Assembly (NCBI RefSeq): GCF_905220365.1
Contig: NC_061140.1
Coordinates: forward strand, 11,410,501 to 11,474,500
Direction of reading: 5' to 3'
DNA length: 64,000 bases
From: Vanessa cardui
Taxonomy: Eukaryota > Arthropoda > Insecta > Lepidoptera > Nymphalidae
Part shown: piece after piece, positions 1 through 14,334 of the stretch
Numbering within the stretch: position 1 is the first letter of the stretch
How the letters are laid out: each line of letters starts with the position of its first letter
Position numbers and translations under genes: made by a program
The notes under the pieces: model-generated
The model's input: the letters and a program-made list of their open reading frames with translations, nothing else
Databases searched by the model: none
What the model was told of the DNA's origin: nothing

Positions 1-174
1 ACTAAAATTATCAGTGTTTCTTTACTAAATTGTACGTGTATTATACACAAAAACCTACCTCTCGAATCACTATCTAATAAAAAATCTGCATCAAAATCCG
101 TTGCGTAATTTTAAAGATCTAAGCAAATATAGGGACAGACAGCGATAGGCGACTTTGATTTATACTATGTGATG
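1..174 (-). mobile_element. Lep1-like non-autonomous Helitron, truncated by the window edge
   Basis: This matches, with scattered differences, the repeats at 14335-14582, 17263-17514 and 62501-62742. Shared blocks are a stretch containing atcaaaatccgttgcg, then agggacagacag, then the end motif tttatactatgt. On the minus strand the element would begin TC near 172-174. The CTAG end lies outside the window. The Helitron class is inferred from the more complete copies. Confidence 0.6.
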
Positions 175-284
175 ATGATAAAACCGTATTGATTTTTATT
201 TGGTACTGTAATATTTAAATAAAACTTAATAAAACATAATTACATGTTATATTACAGCAAGCTATTTATCTTCGCAACATTGTA

Positions 285-545
285 TTCTATCGAAGCTTTG
301 GACGAGTTTTCTGAAGGGCTTTGTGCAAGCCCGTCTGGATTGGTACAGCCCACTTATCATATTCTATCGACAAACAACAATACTCGGTATTGTTGTGTTG
401 AGTCTGAAAGATGAGTGAGCCAATGTAACTACACAAGGGACAAAACCTCTCAGTTTCCAAAGTTGGTGGTGTATTGACTAAGTAAAGATTTTTTACATTT
501 TCTTACAGCGCTGATGTCTATATGGGCTCTAGTGACCATTTTAGA
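285..545 (-). repeat. Unclassified lepidopteran interspersed repeat (family R2)
   Basis: On the minus strand this resembles the copies at 14085-14334 and 15175-15412. It has the gggccacctgatgg-like head, a ggctcactcac block, an acaacaatac block, and the tail cttgcacaaagccc. No ORF and no clear target-site duplication were found. I recognise it as a common lepidopteran repeat but cannot assign a class. Confidence 0.55.
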
Positions 546-1700
546 TAAGTTGGATTAGGCGGATGGGTTTCTCCCTATTTGATAAAAACGGAAGAGATTT
601 TGGTATAATTAAATTGAAATATAGTGTAAGCTTTTAAAAATATGTAATAAAAATGTGGGTCATGCGATTAAAATACCGGTTTGCTTTCTCGATAGTTAAT
701 TAATTTTATAATTATAGAAAAATATTTATTGCACAACTTTTGGTCTCAATCTATGCCCGGTCTCTATTCAAAGCGATTACATTTGCTTACGAATGGTAAG
801 ATTGTCTAAGATGCGTGATTCATAAGCATCCCAGTAAAAAACGCTACATAAGCTTTGAAGCCGTATGTAAAATGCCTCGGAAAAATACACAAATAGGAAC
901 AACTCTAGTACAGCTCGCAAAAACGATTGATTACTGGTGTAAAACAAAGTTTCTCTAAATACAGATAACTAGAATCAATGAGGCTTTATTGTTCATAATA
1001 TTATTATTAAATAATCGAGTTTCAGTTACGTCATGTATTTATCGATATCATCGCATTCATCCACATCACTCGCATTTATATTCTCTTTGGCTACGAAACC
1101 GAATTTCCAGCGTGACAAGCATTCCCCCAATAACAGGTAAAATCGGCTGTGAAATTAATTATATTAAATGAGTTTTATACCTAGTATGTGCAAAGATTAT
1201 GAATAGTTATTGTTTCAAGAAGTACACGGAAAGGCTAAGTACAGGCCCGTTTAAGAAAGGATAGTTATCTAAGTAGGTACTCATTAGGAATGTTCCTGCC
1301 GAATATCATTCTATAGTGCTGTGCTCAGACTGATATGGTGAGGAAACCAGTTTAATTCCAGAAAACAAGAAACATTTAGGCGTATTTTAAATTTGTATGA
1401 AGCTTTCACTTGTATGTAATTATAATTTGACTAAAAAATTACTCATTACACAAAAAGTTATAATTCTGTTTTAAATTATATTTTATATATTTTTTAAAGT
1501 CCGAGGTATTAATAAGCTACAATAGAGTTATTGGAAATAAACAAATCTAAGATATGTTTACCGAATCGTCTACTTCAATTGAATTAATTTAATTCAATAA
1601 TCTTTATACATTAGCTGACAATTACTCCAACAACTCACTAGGTGGAAATAGCTTCCCAAAAAAGAACTACGTATACATATATGTATATAATATATGTATA
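546..1700. other. Gene-free AT-rich DNA
   Basis: I see no supportable gene. Short ORFs have no recognisable similarity or splice context. Confidence 0.5.
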
Positions 1701-1711
1701 TTTATTTTATA

Positions 1712-2012
1712 CAACAACAACAACAGCCTGTAAATTCCCACTGTTTGGCTAAAGGCCTCCTCTCCCTTTGAGGAGAAGGTTGGAACATATTCCACGACGC
1801 TGTTCCAATGCGGGTTGGTGGAATACACATGTGACAGAATTTCTATAAAATTTTTCACATGCAGGTTTCCTCACGATGTTTGCCTTCACCGCTGAGCACG
1901 AGATGAATTATAAAGACAAATTAAACACATGAATCAGCATTGCTTGCCTGGGTTTGAACCCGCAATCATCGGTTAAGATACACGCGTTCTAACCACTGGG
2001 CCATCTCGACTC
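1712..2012 (-). mobile_element. tRNA-derived SINE with intact target-site duplication
   Basis: The minus strand carries a Pol III A box (tggcccagtggttagaac) and a B box (gggttcaaaccc), then the SINE body, then a (TTG)n tail, seen on the plus strand as acaacaacaacaac. An 11-bp direct repeat, tttattttata, flanks it at 1701-1711 and 2013-2023. This is a target-site duplication from L1/RTE-type retroposition. Related copies lie at 12421, 15840, 36315 and 39135. Confidence 0.85.
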
Positions 2013-2023
2013 TTTATTTTATA

Positions 2024-4611
2024 AGGCTTCGTTATTTATAAATAAATTAGACCTGGACATTGTTGCAGATGAACAAATGGACAATCGAATAGGAATAAGT
2101 AATTCTACTTTAATCCAGCAGTGTATTACAAACACTTTTTACTGTAATTTTAATAATACCTTGTCAAATTAATTAATGTCAATTATTTTGTAGATAGTGA
2201 ATAAACATGTAAGATAATAATCAACCTAGGTTCTGTCTTGTACTTAAATTAAAAACTCAACTAGTACTAACTACTCACTAGTCAACTACATAAATATTTA
2301 TACAGGTTTACAAATATATTTCCCCGTTAATTATTGCTTCAAAAGGGTCCATATAATGTTAGAGGATCTTCTAAAGGACTTAGAAGAGTCTTATTTCTTA
2401 TTCCATCATACTGTTCTATTGTGGGATGGGTAAATATTGCAGATTTTACCCCGACACAGGTGTTTCTCGTAAATAACAATAAATATCAAAATTAGTATAG
2501 GAAACATGTTTAATCACAAGTAGCCTTGCTATAGCCAATTGTTCAGTCGTGCCATGTATCACGTACACTTAGTATAAAACGTATACATAAAAACCCGCGC
2601 ATTTAAATACGATAAACCACAACTATACAGTTGTACAAATATAAGCCTTGTGATATTGTTACTAGGTATAAAATCGCATTTCTTGTATTATTGCATATAT
2701 TATGCAGGAAAAATCGTGAGGAAGTCGAAGGTAAAACTACATAGCTACGAATTATTTAGCCATATTATAATTTTAAATTCAATATTCATACTTCCTGATC
2801 ACTTATTGTGTACAAGTAAAATGGTTTTATTATAAATGTTTTTATTACATTTTATATGAATATTTTTTAAAATTATTGGTAAATATAACTAACCGAATAT
2901 TTGTTTATTTAAACAGTGAAATGTAAGTGAACGAATTTTAAATAAAATGAATAAAAAAAGCAGTTCTGAAATGTGTTATACATATGTCATTTGACACATA
3001 TTTCTTAGTTGTTACGTAAAGTAAATGTTCGAATAGCAATCATAAAAGTTTTAAACGATTTCTACAATTAAAAAAAAACATTAATAGGAAGAATTTAAGC
3101 TACAAATTTTACTACGAAATCTCGTACCGGATGAACACCGACAATCGAGAGTAGATTCTTCACGATTCTAAGAAATACTAAAGATGACTCACCTCACTCA
3201 CACTGGTTTTTTGAAACTTCACTTCTTCCGCATATGTGTACTAAAACAAACCTTATTCCAACATATTAAGGATTTAAATTCTGTGAACTTAAAAAAACAT
3301 GTTTGAACAATTTGTAAGGAAATAGCTGCTTTGCATCTTTCTTATGAAATAATATTAAAATAATATAAAAAAGACGGTAATAGTATTATAATAGACCCCT
3401 GTGATTTTACACGCCTTAGATGATAAATAGCCATTCACTATATTTAAAACAAAATCACTATACAAGCAAGACACAAAAATATCTATTACGTAGGTTACAT
3501 TTACCTACGTCATAATTAATTTTATGACATTATTACATATAACGTAATCGTAACTATTTATTTAAGGGGACTACATGAGCTAAATGTAAGTTTTATAAAA
3601 TTATTGTTGTAATTGGTTGTTTAATTATTGGTAAACTTTAATTAATACCTACTACTTTGTTTGGCACACTGCAAATTGGCATAAATACATATACAAACTT
3701 ATTTTTTTTAAAAAGATTGTTCTGTACGAGAAATTAGATTATCGGAAGTTATTGAAAAATACTGAATGGAAAATTATATAATAATGATAAATTTTGGAGA
3801 ATATAATTATATATGAATAATGTAACTATGTAAAACGTGATTTTATTTTGTCCTCTTATTCTACTTAAATTGCATACATTATGATATTGTCATGAATTAC
3901 TCCATAACCTTTGACATCACTTCCTATTAAGAATTAATTGCGGTAATTGCTTACGTTCATGAATTTTCGTTAACATTACAGGACGTAATGGAAAAAGTTA
4001 GTCACTCAATTTGAACAGACAAATATAATAATCGAACGCACAAACATACAAGCATTCAAACACACTTTTTTAGCTTCGTATTATTATAATAATATATTGT
4101 ACTATTGTTGTAATAGTATATATAATGTTATGTTATCGTAATAATTAATATAAAAAGTATTAAAGAGGAGGTGTCTTACCCCAGTACAAGTAGATATAAC
4201 TTCGAATTACGAGTATATTGGAATGAATCGCTGACAACATCAAATTATAGCTAGAAAAAATGTTATATGAAAATAAATATTTTATTTATTTCACTGAACT
4301 AGAATATATATTTATAAGTACAACAATGTACTATATAATTTAGGTAGTTACGCAATTAGTCCAATGCAACCTTTCTGACCGAATTTTAGCCACGCCGACA
4401 AAGGATACCGGCCTGGCTGTAATCTATTAACTAACCACTAGGAAGTTATACGTGCTATAATAATGGCGTCAACTTTAGGTACATGTTTTCTAATCTGCTC
4501 TGTTCTATAAAATAAATTTGTCTCTAGCTATAAGTTGCTGGAAAACAAATAAAAACACCGTCGTGCCAAACCGCCTAACGTAATAATGTCTTCACAAACA
4601 ACACATTTTAT
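2024..4611. other. Gene-free AT-rich DNA
   Basis: There are long A/T runs and no ORF with recognisable coding character. I see no repeat family beyond simple AT-rich sequence. Confidence 0.5.
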
Positions 4612-4770
4612 TTTCAACCGACTTCAAAAAGGAGGAGGTTATCAATTTGTCTGAATTTTTTTTTATGTTTGTTACCTCATAACTTTTTACTGGGTGGACC
4701 GATTTTGATAATTTTTTTTGTTTGAAAGGTACTGTTTCCCGTGGGGTCCCATTTTAATTTTATTATTTAA
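4612..4770 (+). repeat. Interspersed repeat with accgacttcaaaaaggagg head (family R3)
   Basis: It begins caaccgacttcaaaaagga. It then shares the block tgtttgttacctcataac and the block actgggtggaccgattttga with 16808-16915. It is a short non-coding fragment of a widespread lepidopteran repeat, and its class is not determinable here. Confidence 0.55.
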
Positions 4771-7700
4771 TCTGTTTTGTCTTTCTGTATATCATTCCAG
4801 CTTTACTAAAAACTAACAGGAGGAATCCGATGTTGGTATGGTCCATACGAAGCATAATATAAGAACTTTTATTAAAAAAAAATCAAAAGCATGCAACCGA
4901 TTATTTTGATCAAGTTTTTCTGCCTACTATGTCTATAGTGGCAGTAACTTTTTCTACCTGCTAGTCATAATATTACGTGAATCTCAGTGTGAGAAACAAA
5001 TCTCTTATGAAATAATATTTAGTACATGCATGTTGCGTCTCTTACGACCGGCATGTAAATGTAAATTATGTCAAATTTATGATTTAATACGCTTTTAAAA
5101 ATAAGACAACATTTTGGGTAATTTATGATTTGACGCGGTTTTGTAATTAATTACAAAAATGTAATATAAAAGAAAAGTCATTATTGTTTGTAAAATGACA
5201 TGCTACTTTCATATTTATTAAGAATGTAAGACAGACCAATTAATATACATTGGGGAAAATCTCAGCACATTTCAAAGTCAATTTACAAATTTCCACGAAT
5301 TCATGCTTTGTGTTTGCCTTTAATATAAATATTTGATGTTTTTGTGCAAAGCTACCAGAATATCTGATATTCCGAGATCCGGGTGTGAGATTACTATTAT
5401 CACTACTATTACTATGTATTTTTTTAAATAACAATATATCAATAACCTAAACGTTACAATATATCTTTCTACAGAAATGTAAGAAAGAGACAGAGTTATT
5501 GTACCACTGCCTAACAGACAAGGACAAGTGATCCAAAATACCTAAAACAAAATTTCTAAGTAGAACAGCTTCGAATCGTCTACAAGGGAGAGGCCCCACC
5601 ACAAAAAATATTTAAAAAAAAACATCCCAATTCCGCCGAGTGTCATATTTAATGTAGTAAAATATAAGAATTATACATTATACTATAAGTATATACTTCT
5701 GTCGTACGTAAAATATGTAGGTACAATTTTTATTTATTAAAAAATATAAGAACTTAAAACCATCGAATTTCCTTTAATTATTTAAACACTCGACTGAATA
5801 TAATAAGTCTTTTGTTGCTCTAAATCTGACCCTGAGAGTAGGTATATTATTAATAAAATAAATTGTACCTTCGAAAGATAACAATGATCTTCCGTTAAAC
5901 ATATAAATTAGAACCGAAAGCCTCTAAACTCGGGATGAAATCAAAAATGTTTGCGCATCTTTGATGGCTCTCACTGAACTCACCGGTAAGTGTTTTGATA
6001 GCAATCGGGCAGAAACACATTATTAATTAAATATAAAAATAGTATTTTTATTAAAATTTAACAAAAGTACCAAGTAATCACAAGATCTAATCTTTGATGT
6101 GTTATTATAATCTGTTCAACAAAAAATAAACAATATATCGCATAATATTTTTTATTATAATAAACTCAAAGAATAGGAGCTGTTTTACTCCAAAATTGTA
6201 TGCATAAATACTTTTTCATCAAATAAAAAGCATTACAATATATAATTATTTAGTAGGTATTTTATTTAAAAAGATTTACAAATAAAAATTTTATTATTCT
6301 TCCAGTGATGTTTTTATTTAAGAAATTTTCGTAACGTTCTTGAAGGCAATTTGTTTTGTTTTTTTGCAAATGTGTGAATGTAATAAAGGTTGCAAATGCG
6401 AGAGTCGAATTTGTTCGAGCCATTAGCGTTAAATTATTGCTTGGGTGCGCACGGATACGAGCCACGATAGAACTAGAAGTGTCATGGGTATTTTAGGAAA
6501 ACTTTTTCACGCGCTGAGTGTACGCAATTGTATATGTTGTTACAGTTATTTAAAACGGGATATTTATCATGTTTTTTTTTATTTTTATTTGGTGAAGCTC
6601 GATATTTTGGCATTATCTACGAATGTCTTTGTTCACAGCCAGACTGAACAAAAAAAAGATACATGTTATTTCAATATCATATGTATTTGTCTGCGTAAAA
6701 ACAAGCTTTTTTTGTGGTTCAAAATCTGTTTTTTATGTATTTTCTTTTATGTTTAATATCAGCTTCGGTTATTTTTAATCGCCTCCGCAAAAAAAGTATA
6801 AGTTTCTCAGATCGGTTGTTCTTATATTTTAGTTTATGTTTGTTACCTCAGAAATCCATAACTTATGAATTTGATGAGCAATTATACATATGGTACACTA
6901 TTTGTTTGGTTTAATTTTTAAAGTACCGTGTATAACTGCGAAAAATACGAGATGAATTTTGTTTATAACTTATTTTGTCATATTATTTAAAATCGATTTT
7001 TATATTATGCGACTTTCTAATTCGATTATTTCCTGCCTGAAAATCAATTACATTTTACGAGGCCGACTCAGAATTTGAACCGAGTTGCTCGAAATCTACA
7101 GCCTGATTAACTCACAAACTTACAAGACTACTAAGACTATTTCCTTTTATACTATGCTTATATATTTTTTTAATAATATAATCATTTCAGTTTTGCCATC
7201 TCCACACATAAGTTATCTGTGATAGTAAATTTGGAAACCAGCACTGCTAAGCAAATTAACGTTTTTTTACCAAAACGAACAAACAAACCGCAGTCTTTCT
7301 TGACCGTCGGCCGTTTATTCTGTTTATTCGACACAAAACTCTTAAAAACGTTTTGGTACAAGTAGCGATACTGTAAGGTCAATATTTCATTAAGCACATT
7401 AGCCAAATGTTTTATGATATGAAATGGCTAAAATACAGGTTATAATACAGAATGTAACTGAAATTATACAAACACTTTCTTACGGTACGTTTTAGGTACA
7501 GGTTCGCTTAAACATTCCATCTCAAAATCCCTAAACACATTAAGATGGAATTGGATGAATTTAGGTGGATGATTTTTTTTAATATGGTTGGAAGTCGATG
7601 GATATCCGTAGAGATGCGAGAACATGCTTCCTCAATGGAAGCTGCTTAAAAATTATATTTTAATGCTGATTATGAATAAAAAAAAATCAGGAAAAATGGA

Positions 7701-8252
7701 AATCAAATAAACGAGATAATGATAACAAATATATAAAACGGGCCGTTGTTAGGAATTATTCATTTCAAATTTATTCCATATTCAAATATATAAAAAAAAT
7801 ATATCATCAACGAATTTATTCAAATCATCCTTGTTTGTCGAGATACGCGCAATGGCCGTGCGCAGCCGTGAGCCGCCCATACACTTTTCACAGTCGTTTT
7901 TATCACATTTACGTATACAAGTTTTGTTACGTACAAATTCAGAATGGACTGAAGAATGGAATTATGTTCGTTCTCTATCTACTTCAATTTAACTCGTTTA
8001 AATAATTTTAGTCGAACATAAAAATTTTAAGCAGGAAGACTTCAAACTGACAATGCAAATAGTAAATCTATTCATAGCACCGAACAATTAATTTGTTTAC
8101 ATAAAACTTAAAATAGACAAAACTGACAAGGTTAAATAAATTTACACCTACTGTAGAGTCAGAAAAACATGATCTCGTGTGCATAATAAAATTAAGGTGT
8201 CTAATTTAAATGAATTTCTATAATTATATAAATATTTATGAAATAATCATTA
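4771..8252. other. Gene-free stretch with one GC-richer patch
   Basis: Mostly AT-rich, without supportable genes. The ORF at 6445-6756 is low in complexity and overlaps nothing recognisable. A small GC-rich patch at about 7843-7890 stands out against the background and may be a cis-regulatory or conserved element. That reading rests on composition alone. Confidence 0.4.
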
Positions 8253-8510
8253 TCATTACATACTATAAAACAAAGTCACTTACCGCTGTGTATGCCTATG
8301 TATGCCTGAGCATCAAATAAAGATCTAAATCTTTAAATTTACGCAGCGGATTTCGATGTGTTTTTTTTTAATACATGGTATATATTACATGGACAATATA
8401 GTAAAAAATACTAATAATTTTAGAAGTTTCTTATGTGATGTCGTAAATAAACAAATTCTGTATATTTAGTATCAGTATTGCACCTGTGCGAAGCCGGGGT
8501 GGATAACTAG
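8253..8510 (+). mobile_element. Lep1-like non-autonomous Helitron
   Basis: Reads 5'-TC at 8253 followed by attacatactataaaac, and ends CTAG at 8507-8510. Just before the end is a GC-rich potential hairpin (cacctgtgcgaagccggggtg). TC start, 3' hairpin and CTRR end are Helitron hallmarks. There is no ORF, so it is non-autonomous. The match to the Lep1 family is from memory and needs a database search. Confidence 0.65.
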
Positions 8511-11500
8511 GTCAATAATATTTCCGATACACTTATGTTATTTTTTTTTTAATTCCTTATTTTAAATCCAGCGGCCAGTGACAATGCAACCATAAAAGAG
8601 TCGATAGTGTATTAACAATATTACTATTATTTATTTTTTCACAGAATCCGTTAAATGCAGACTACGTTCAATGTAGAGGCCTCACCTTGAGCGGTAGCGT
8701 ATTCATCCTTGCAAATGATTAATGTGTAGATGTAAAGCATACAGGAAGCAGTAAAGTTCTTAATAGTGCGCTCACGAGTTTTTTATTCAAAATAATTAAG
8801 GTAGCAATTTAGATTGTTTTTTTTTTATTCAACAAAAAGTTCTTTCGTTGCCTATTGTGTAAGTTTAACAAAGTATAGTTCCTAAATTATTTTAATTCCA
8901 TATTCAAAAACTATTACTTTTAAAAATTATGCTTGTAAATTCTTATTATTATTTTTAATATAGGCAGTATGCAATTAATCAACTCTAACATTGTTATGTC
9001 AACACGACACTGGGGACTCGATAAAATGGGTCAAGCGATACAAATTGCATTATATAGATGAAACAACATTAAAATTCAACATGTAAAGATTATTGCGTTA
9101 CAAAATCGAACCTTAATTGTTCCAACATAAGATCCTGATATTAGACGGTAGTGTTGCTGAAATGTTAAACTAAATTTGCTTTTAATCTTGTGAGTCATAG
9201 ACATTCGCTTTCAACCGGTAATGTCCGCTAAAATGTATAGTCAACTTATTTTAGATCTAAACAATATTATTTGTAAATACTAATTTATGCTTGTTATTTC
9301 AAAGTGAACATTTTCAACAGACCGTCGAATGGCAAAATAAACCGCGAGCAGGTTTGCTAGAATGATTAATTTGCCCTTGAATTTTACAGCAAACGTTTTT
9401 ATCTTTCGATACGAATTAAGAATTCGTTTGTAAAAAGTAAAAGATCACTTTCAAATTCATCTATTTATATACAGACGTACACATAGAAAAACAAAAAAGG
9501 TCCGTGGTTGTTGGCTGACCACTATCCTTTGCGATCTTACAATTAAACTATTATATCCTTTTCTTTGCTTCAATCAAACTACAGAATGTAGTATAAGACT
9601 ATAACCAATCAACGCGGAATTTCGTTGATCCTTTTCTTCCTTTCTTTGCATCAATCAAACTACAGAATGTAGTATAAGACTATAACCAATCAACGCGGAA
9701 TTTCGTTGATCCTTTTCTTCCTTTTCATTTCGTGAACAGCTAAGCGGGCTGATAACAGCTGTTTGTACTTTCAATACCATCAACAATTTAAGCGAATTAT
9801 ATACTCGCTGACACTAACCACCGCTACATGATAAGACACCACACCAGTTACGACATTTCTATTGAGAGTTATCGTCGAGACGGCCATGAATATTCGTGAA
9901 AGACTTTTTAATGTTTTGTTTTATTATAGTAGCGATACAGACCTTACCTTCCACGAAGGATGCCACTCGACAAACGCACCACACCCTGACGGTGTCTGCA
10001 CCCAAAGGCATGCCTGGATACTGATAGCGATAGTAATGCGCTCGGCGCCGGTGTGTCTCAGATAAACTACATATGCGGAAAACGCGTAAATCCGATTTAC
10101 CAGCGAGATAAAATAATATAGTGTTATATTATATACAACGCACTGAAACGGAATTGAGAAGCAAATGTGAATATGTATCTTAAGAGGTTATTGAGCGAAT
10201 TCAAAGAACAAATATCAATTCGTTTGTAAAGAATCACTTATTACATTCCGCCTCGACAGATGGGTTAAATTGTCATATTACAAACTATATTAAGTGAAGC
10301 TACTGCTGCTTTGGAATGCAGATAGGTAATCAAATCTAATTATACTTGAATACATACGTTTATTCAAGCACTTTTGTTTCGTCGTTTTGAAAAGCTACCA
10401 CTGGTTAGGAAATTAAACTGCAACCAAAAATAAAGTTTGTATAATATATCCTGATTCCTGCCTAAGAGTCAACAAATAATGACTTAACGCTTTTTTTATC
10501 ATCACATCTAACGATATTGCAAAATGTAAATAGCCTGTAATGCCAAAATCTTTCGAAATCAAGCATATTTTTAGCAATATGTAAAAGGCAAGCCGCAAAT
10601 TATTGGCAAAGCTCTATGTTGTCATGCCGCAAGCAACTTGTTTAAAAAAGTAAGTACTAACTTTGTTAGATTTTTCTGTTTTTGCAAAAATAATGTAACC
10701 ATAATGGCGGCCACAATACGAGATTAACTCAAATTTCGAAACATGTTTTTTCGTTCCTTAATTTATGTTAACGAGTCAAATCATTACTAATAAGGGAATA
10801 CAGTCTGTTGGTTTATTATATGAAGTGTGTTGTAGATAATTACAACCGGCGCGCACGGGCTCGGCCGACCCCCCCGCCTTGACCCACTTGAGGTTTGAAA
10901 GGACAATGTCGCCTGTACACGAGGCGTGTTTATGCCGTCACGTTATCTCTTATAATTTTTTTTTTATTAAAAATACTACAAATAAATTAGCTTTGTTTCA
11001 CTGAATTATACACGCCATTTGTATAAATAGGAAATTATTAGAAAACGTGCTTATTGAAATAAGCACATTTAATTACTAATTTAATTATATTTTTTATATA
11101 AAATTGACAGAATAGTGAAGCTGTCTTTACATTTATTTTATCTATTATTATTATATACATAATTTTATTCATATAATTATTGTCTATGTTAATGCTTAAT
11201 TTACAAACATGGTTATAATGACATATTTTAAACAAGAAAGTTTACGAAAATTCCTAGAAATTGGAAACGTCCACTTAATCTAACTGGCGATACCATTCAC
11301 TTGATAGCAACATTTAATGAAAAAAAAACAAAGAAATCTTAATGTCTTCCGAGACCGAATTTTGTTCAAGGGTATCTCAAAGAGAAGCCGTCTGCGCAGG
11401 CTTAAATAAACATGTGCGTGATCATAGGTGGTTTCCGACACTCAAGAGCATATCAATGCCAAGTTCCTAATCAAGTGAATCGGATCCAACGCCCAGAATC

Positions 11501-12420
11501 TGTAACCTCACAAGATGGCCGCTGAACTAGGGTGACAATTGAAATAAAAAAAAATATTCAATGTAACAGTACTTCAAGATAAAATACATAAAATTATGTT
11601 ATGTTACATGAGTTTAAAAGAAGAGTTGGTACCTACTAAAATTCCTACCGGTTTTTCTTGGAATCAACCACATTCTTAACCGGTATAAATACATATAAAA
11701 AGACTGTAATTCATCTCTCCGTATAAATAGCTATCAATCAGTTATGTCCGGTCATTTATTACTGAATTTCGTAACCTTAAAAGGTTCGACTTTACCGTAC
11801 CTTATAATATATTATATTTAAAAAAAAATCTTTTACAATTACAAATTGATCTTCCCTCTCCGACGTTATACAGTACGAAGTTAAAATTTAACAATAATCT
11901 TAAGATTTAAAATAAAACTTCCAATTTTTGTAAGAATTTTATACAAAACTTTGAAACACATTTAAAATAAATTGACTTAAAATTACGAGCGCAAACTAAA
12001 ATACAAATTTGAACGATAATTCAATTTCAGAATGCGATCACTTCCGGCCGCGAAACTCATAAAGAAACCCATGCGTGTTGACACACTTTCCATACACACA
12101 AATACATTTCAAAACCAAAAATATATTAAGACAAAAAAATATAAACGCTATCTTTTAGAAAGGAAAACAAAACAGTGAACATCATGACTGTGCGGAATGG
12201 TGGCAAGAATGCTAGCAACATTTTTCCGTTGAATCGCAATTCCAATACTCTAGGCAAAAAATAAACCAGCCCTCCTGTCACCAGTGAGACGAGGTGTACT
12301 TTTAATGAAGGTTTTTACACTAATCGAGTCGACTTAGTACTCCAAGGTCCAAGTGTTTGAAGAGTACTACTAGTTGCTTATAAAATTATTATTATAACAT
12401 TTCAGATCTACTGGTGCTTG
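8511..12420. other. Gene-free stretch with a tandem duplication and a GC-rich island
   Basis: No coding gene is supportable. It contains the 81-bp tandem duplication at 9562-9723, listed separately. It also has a GC-rich island at about 10848-10945 with a C7 run, and moderately complex sequence at 11380-11530 and 12150-12340. Those patches could be regulatory but carry no recognisable gene. Confidence 0.4.
9562..9723. repeat. 81-bp direct tandem duplication, two near-identical copies
   Basis: The block starting caatcaaactacagaatg at 9571 recurs at 9652, and I found only one mismatch in the whole unit (gcttc versus gcatc). Near identity in AT-rich intergenic DNA implies a recent duplication or an active length polymorphism. 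Confidence 0.9.
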
Positions 12421-12729
12421 ATACAACAAACAATAACAACAACAGCAGCCTGTAAATTTCCCATCGCTGGGCTAAGGCTGCTTTCCTCACCCTTTTGAGC
12501 AGAAGGTTCGGAACACATTCCACCACACTGTTCCAATGCGGGTTGGTAGGTAGGTTGGTATATACATGTGGTAGAATTTCTATGAAATTAGACACATGCG
12601 GGATTCTTCACGATTTTTTTCTTCACCGCCGAGCATAAGATGAATAATAAACACAAATTGCCGGGGTGTGAACCCGCAATCATCGGTTAAGATGCTCGCG
12701 TTCTAACCACTTGGCCGTCTCGGCTTTAA
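12421..12729 (-). mobile_element. tRNA-derived SINE, older copy
   Basis: Same family as 1712-2012. It has an acaacaaacaataacaac tail on the plus strand, a SINE body with a 3-4 base duplication inside ggttggtaggtaggttgg, and a decayed B box (gggtgtgaaccc) and A box on the minus strand. A possible 7-bp target duplication, gtgcttg, lies at 12414-12420 and 12730-12736. More diverged than the copies at 1712 and 39135. Confidence 0.8.
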
Positions 12730-12736
12730 GTGCTTG

Positions 12737-14084
12737 TTAGCTCAAACATAATTACGCTCCATAATGGAAACGCATTGTTCCCAAAAAATCCGTCCAGCAT
12801 CCGTCGATAAATAGCGAAACGAAAACTGAAATCGTTATTCATGATTATAATAAGAAACTTACAACCAGTTCTATGTAATTTTATCTATAATCTAATCGGA
12901 TTCTTTGAAAATACATGTTTATACAAAATCGAAACTATGTTGAAAGGAAAAATAGACAACAAAAAATACTAATGCTTACTTCCACTAATTTCCGAGTAAA
13001 GCGACTTCCTCGTGATATCTTGAACGCATGCTAAGTACCGGAATGTAGATAAAGTAATCTGATAAAGATGTGTTCATGGAATCGTTAAAAGAACTTAATA
13101 TTAATATTAACATAAGGAAAATACACGTTAACTCTATAATGAGTCTTTTTACTGACGAAAAATACACATTAAAAATATAAACCCCAATTTTCTGATAGGC
13201 AAATGATATTAAATACGAGAATTACCTAGGACTTAGAAGCTTATTCCCCAATGATTGTTGGTTTTACATAAGAGATTGTCATCCCTAAAGTTGAAATTCA
13301 CACGTATAGTTAGTTCTTTTATCCGACTACGTCGAAACAGGACAGTCAGTTATGTTTTTATGTGAAAACGACTTATATTAATATATATCGTCTAAAAATA
13401 ATTAATAAGTATAATATTTTTTATTTATTATAACGATGATAGTTCTGTAAATATAACTGCTGAAAAAGAGATCAAATTACTTTCAAATAATCTCAAAATA
13501 TGTTTTTTAGTTACTTTTTGTGATTATTACTCACATAATCAAAGTAATTTATTTCTAATTCTATTATGATTGTTTAATAAAAATACGTGATAGTGCCTAC
13601 GCTTAAGCTGATAACCAAAAAAAGCATAATTTATTTATTTCTTAAAAAATCGCTCAATTATCTTAGAATATAATAATTACACAAATACCATATAAAATAT
13701 ATGATATTTCCACTAATACATTTATCACTTTAAGCCATTTTCATCGACATTCGATTAGATGCTTTATAAAAACGTATTCCATTATCTTAAAAATCTAGTA
13801 GTTAACTTAATGTGGGATATTCGCTATCATTTTCTAAAGATAATCCAATATGTCACATCGAAATCATTATCTCCAGTAGGGAAGCCTTAAGTTATTACCA
13901 AACCGTTTAATTCAATCTACCCATGTGTTTATTAGCAACAAAATTATACATGTGTATATTTGCGATATGACGTTTATCAAAATATCTTTCTACGAGCAAA
14001 TTCCACGCGATAACACAATTACCAGATGTCAATGATAATCATAATAATGATAAATTTGTATTTATGGTAAATTCGCCCTGGCTT
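12737..14084. other. Gene-free AT-rich DNA
   Basis: No ORF or repeat family that I can support. Confidence 0.5.
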
Positions 14085-14334
14085 CTTTTTTATGGTATAG
14101 GTTGGCAGATGAGCATATGGGCCACCTGATGGTAAGTGGTCACCATCACCCATAGAAAATGACGCAATAAGAAATATTAACTAGTTCTTACATCGTCAAC
14201 GTGCCACTGGCTCACTCACCCTTCAAACCGGAACACAACAATACTGCGTACTATTGTTTGGCGGTAGAATATCTGATTAGTGGGAGGTATCTACCCAGGC
14301 GGGCTTACACAAAGCTCTACCACCGAGTAATTTT
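14085..14334 (+). repeat. Interspersed repeat family R2, fairly complete copy
   Basis: Contains gatgagcatatgggccacct, the ggctcactcacccttcaaac block, acaacaatactg, and the tail cacaaagctctaccaccgag. It abuts a Helitron copy directly at about 14335, so one element inserted next to or inside the other. Non-coding. Confidence 0.6.

Noticed and set aside
1930..2012. Possible minus-strand tRNA gene
   Set aside because: Part of a full SINE bounded by an 11-bp target duplication.
6445..6756. 103-codon plus-strand ORF
   Set aside because: Low-complexity AT-driven composition, with no motif and no splice or UTR context.
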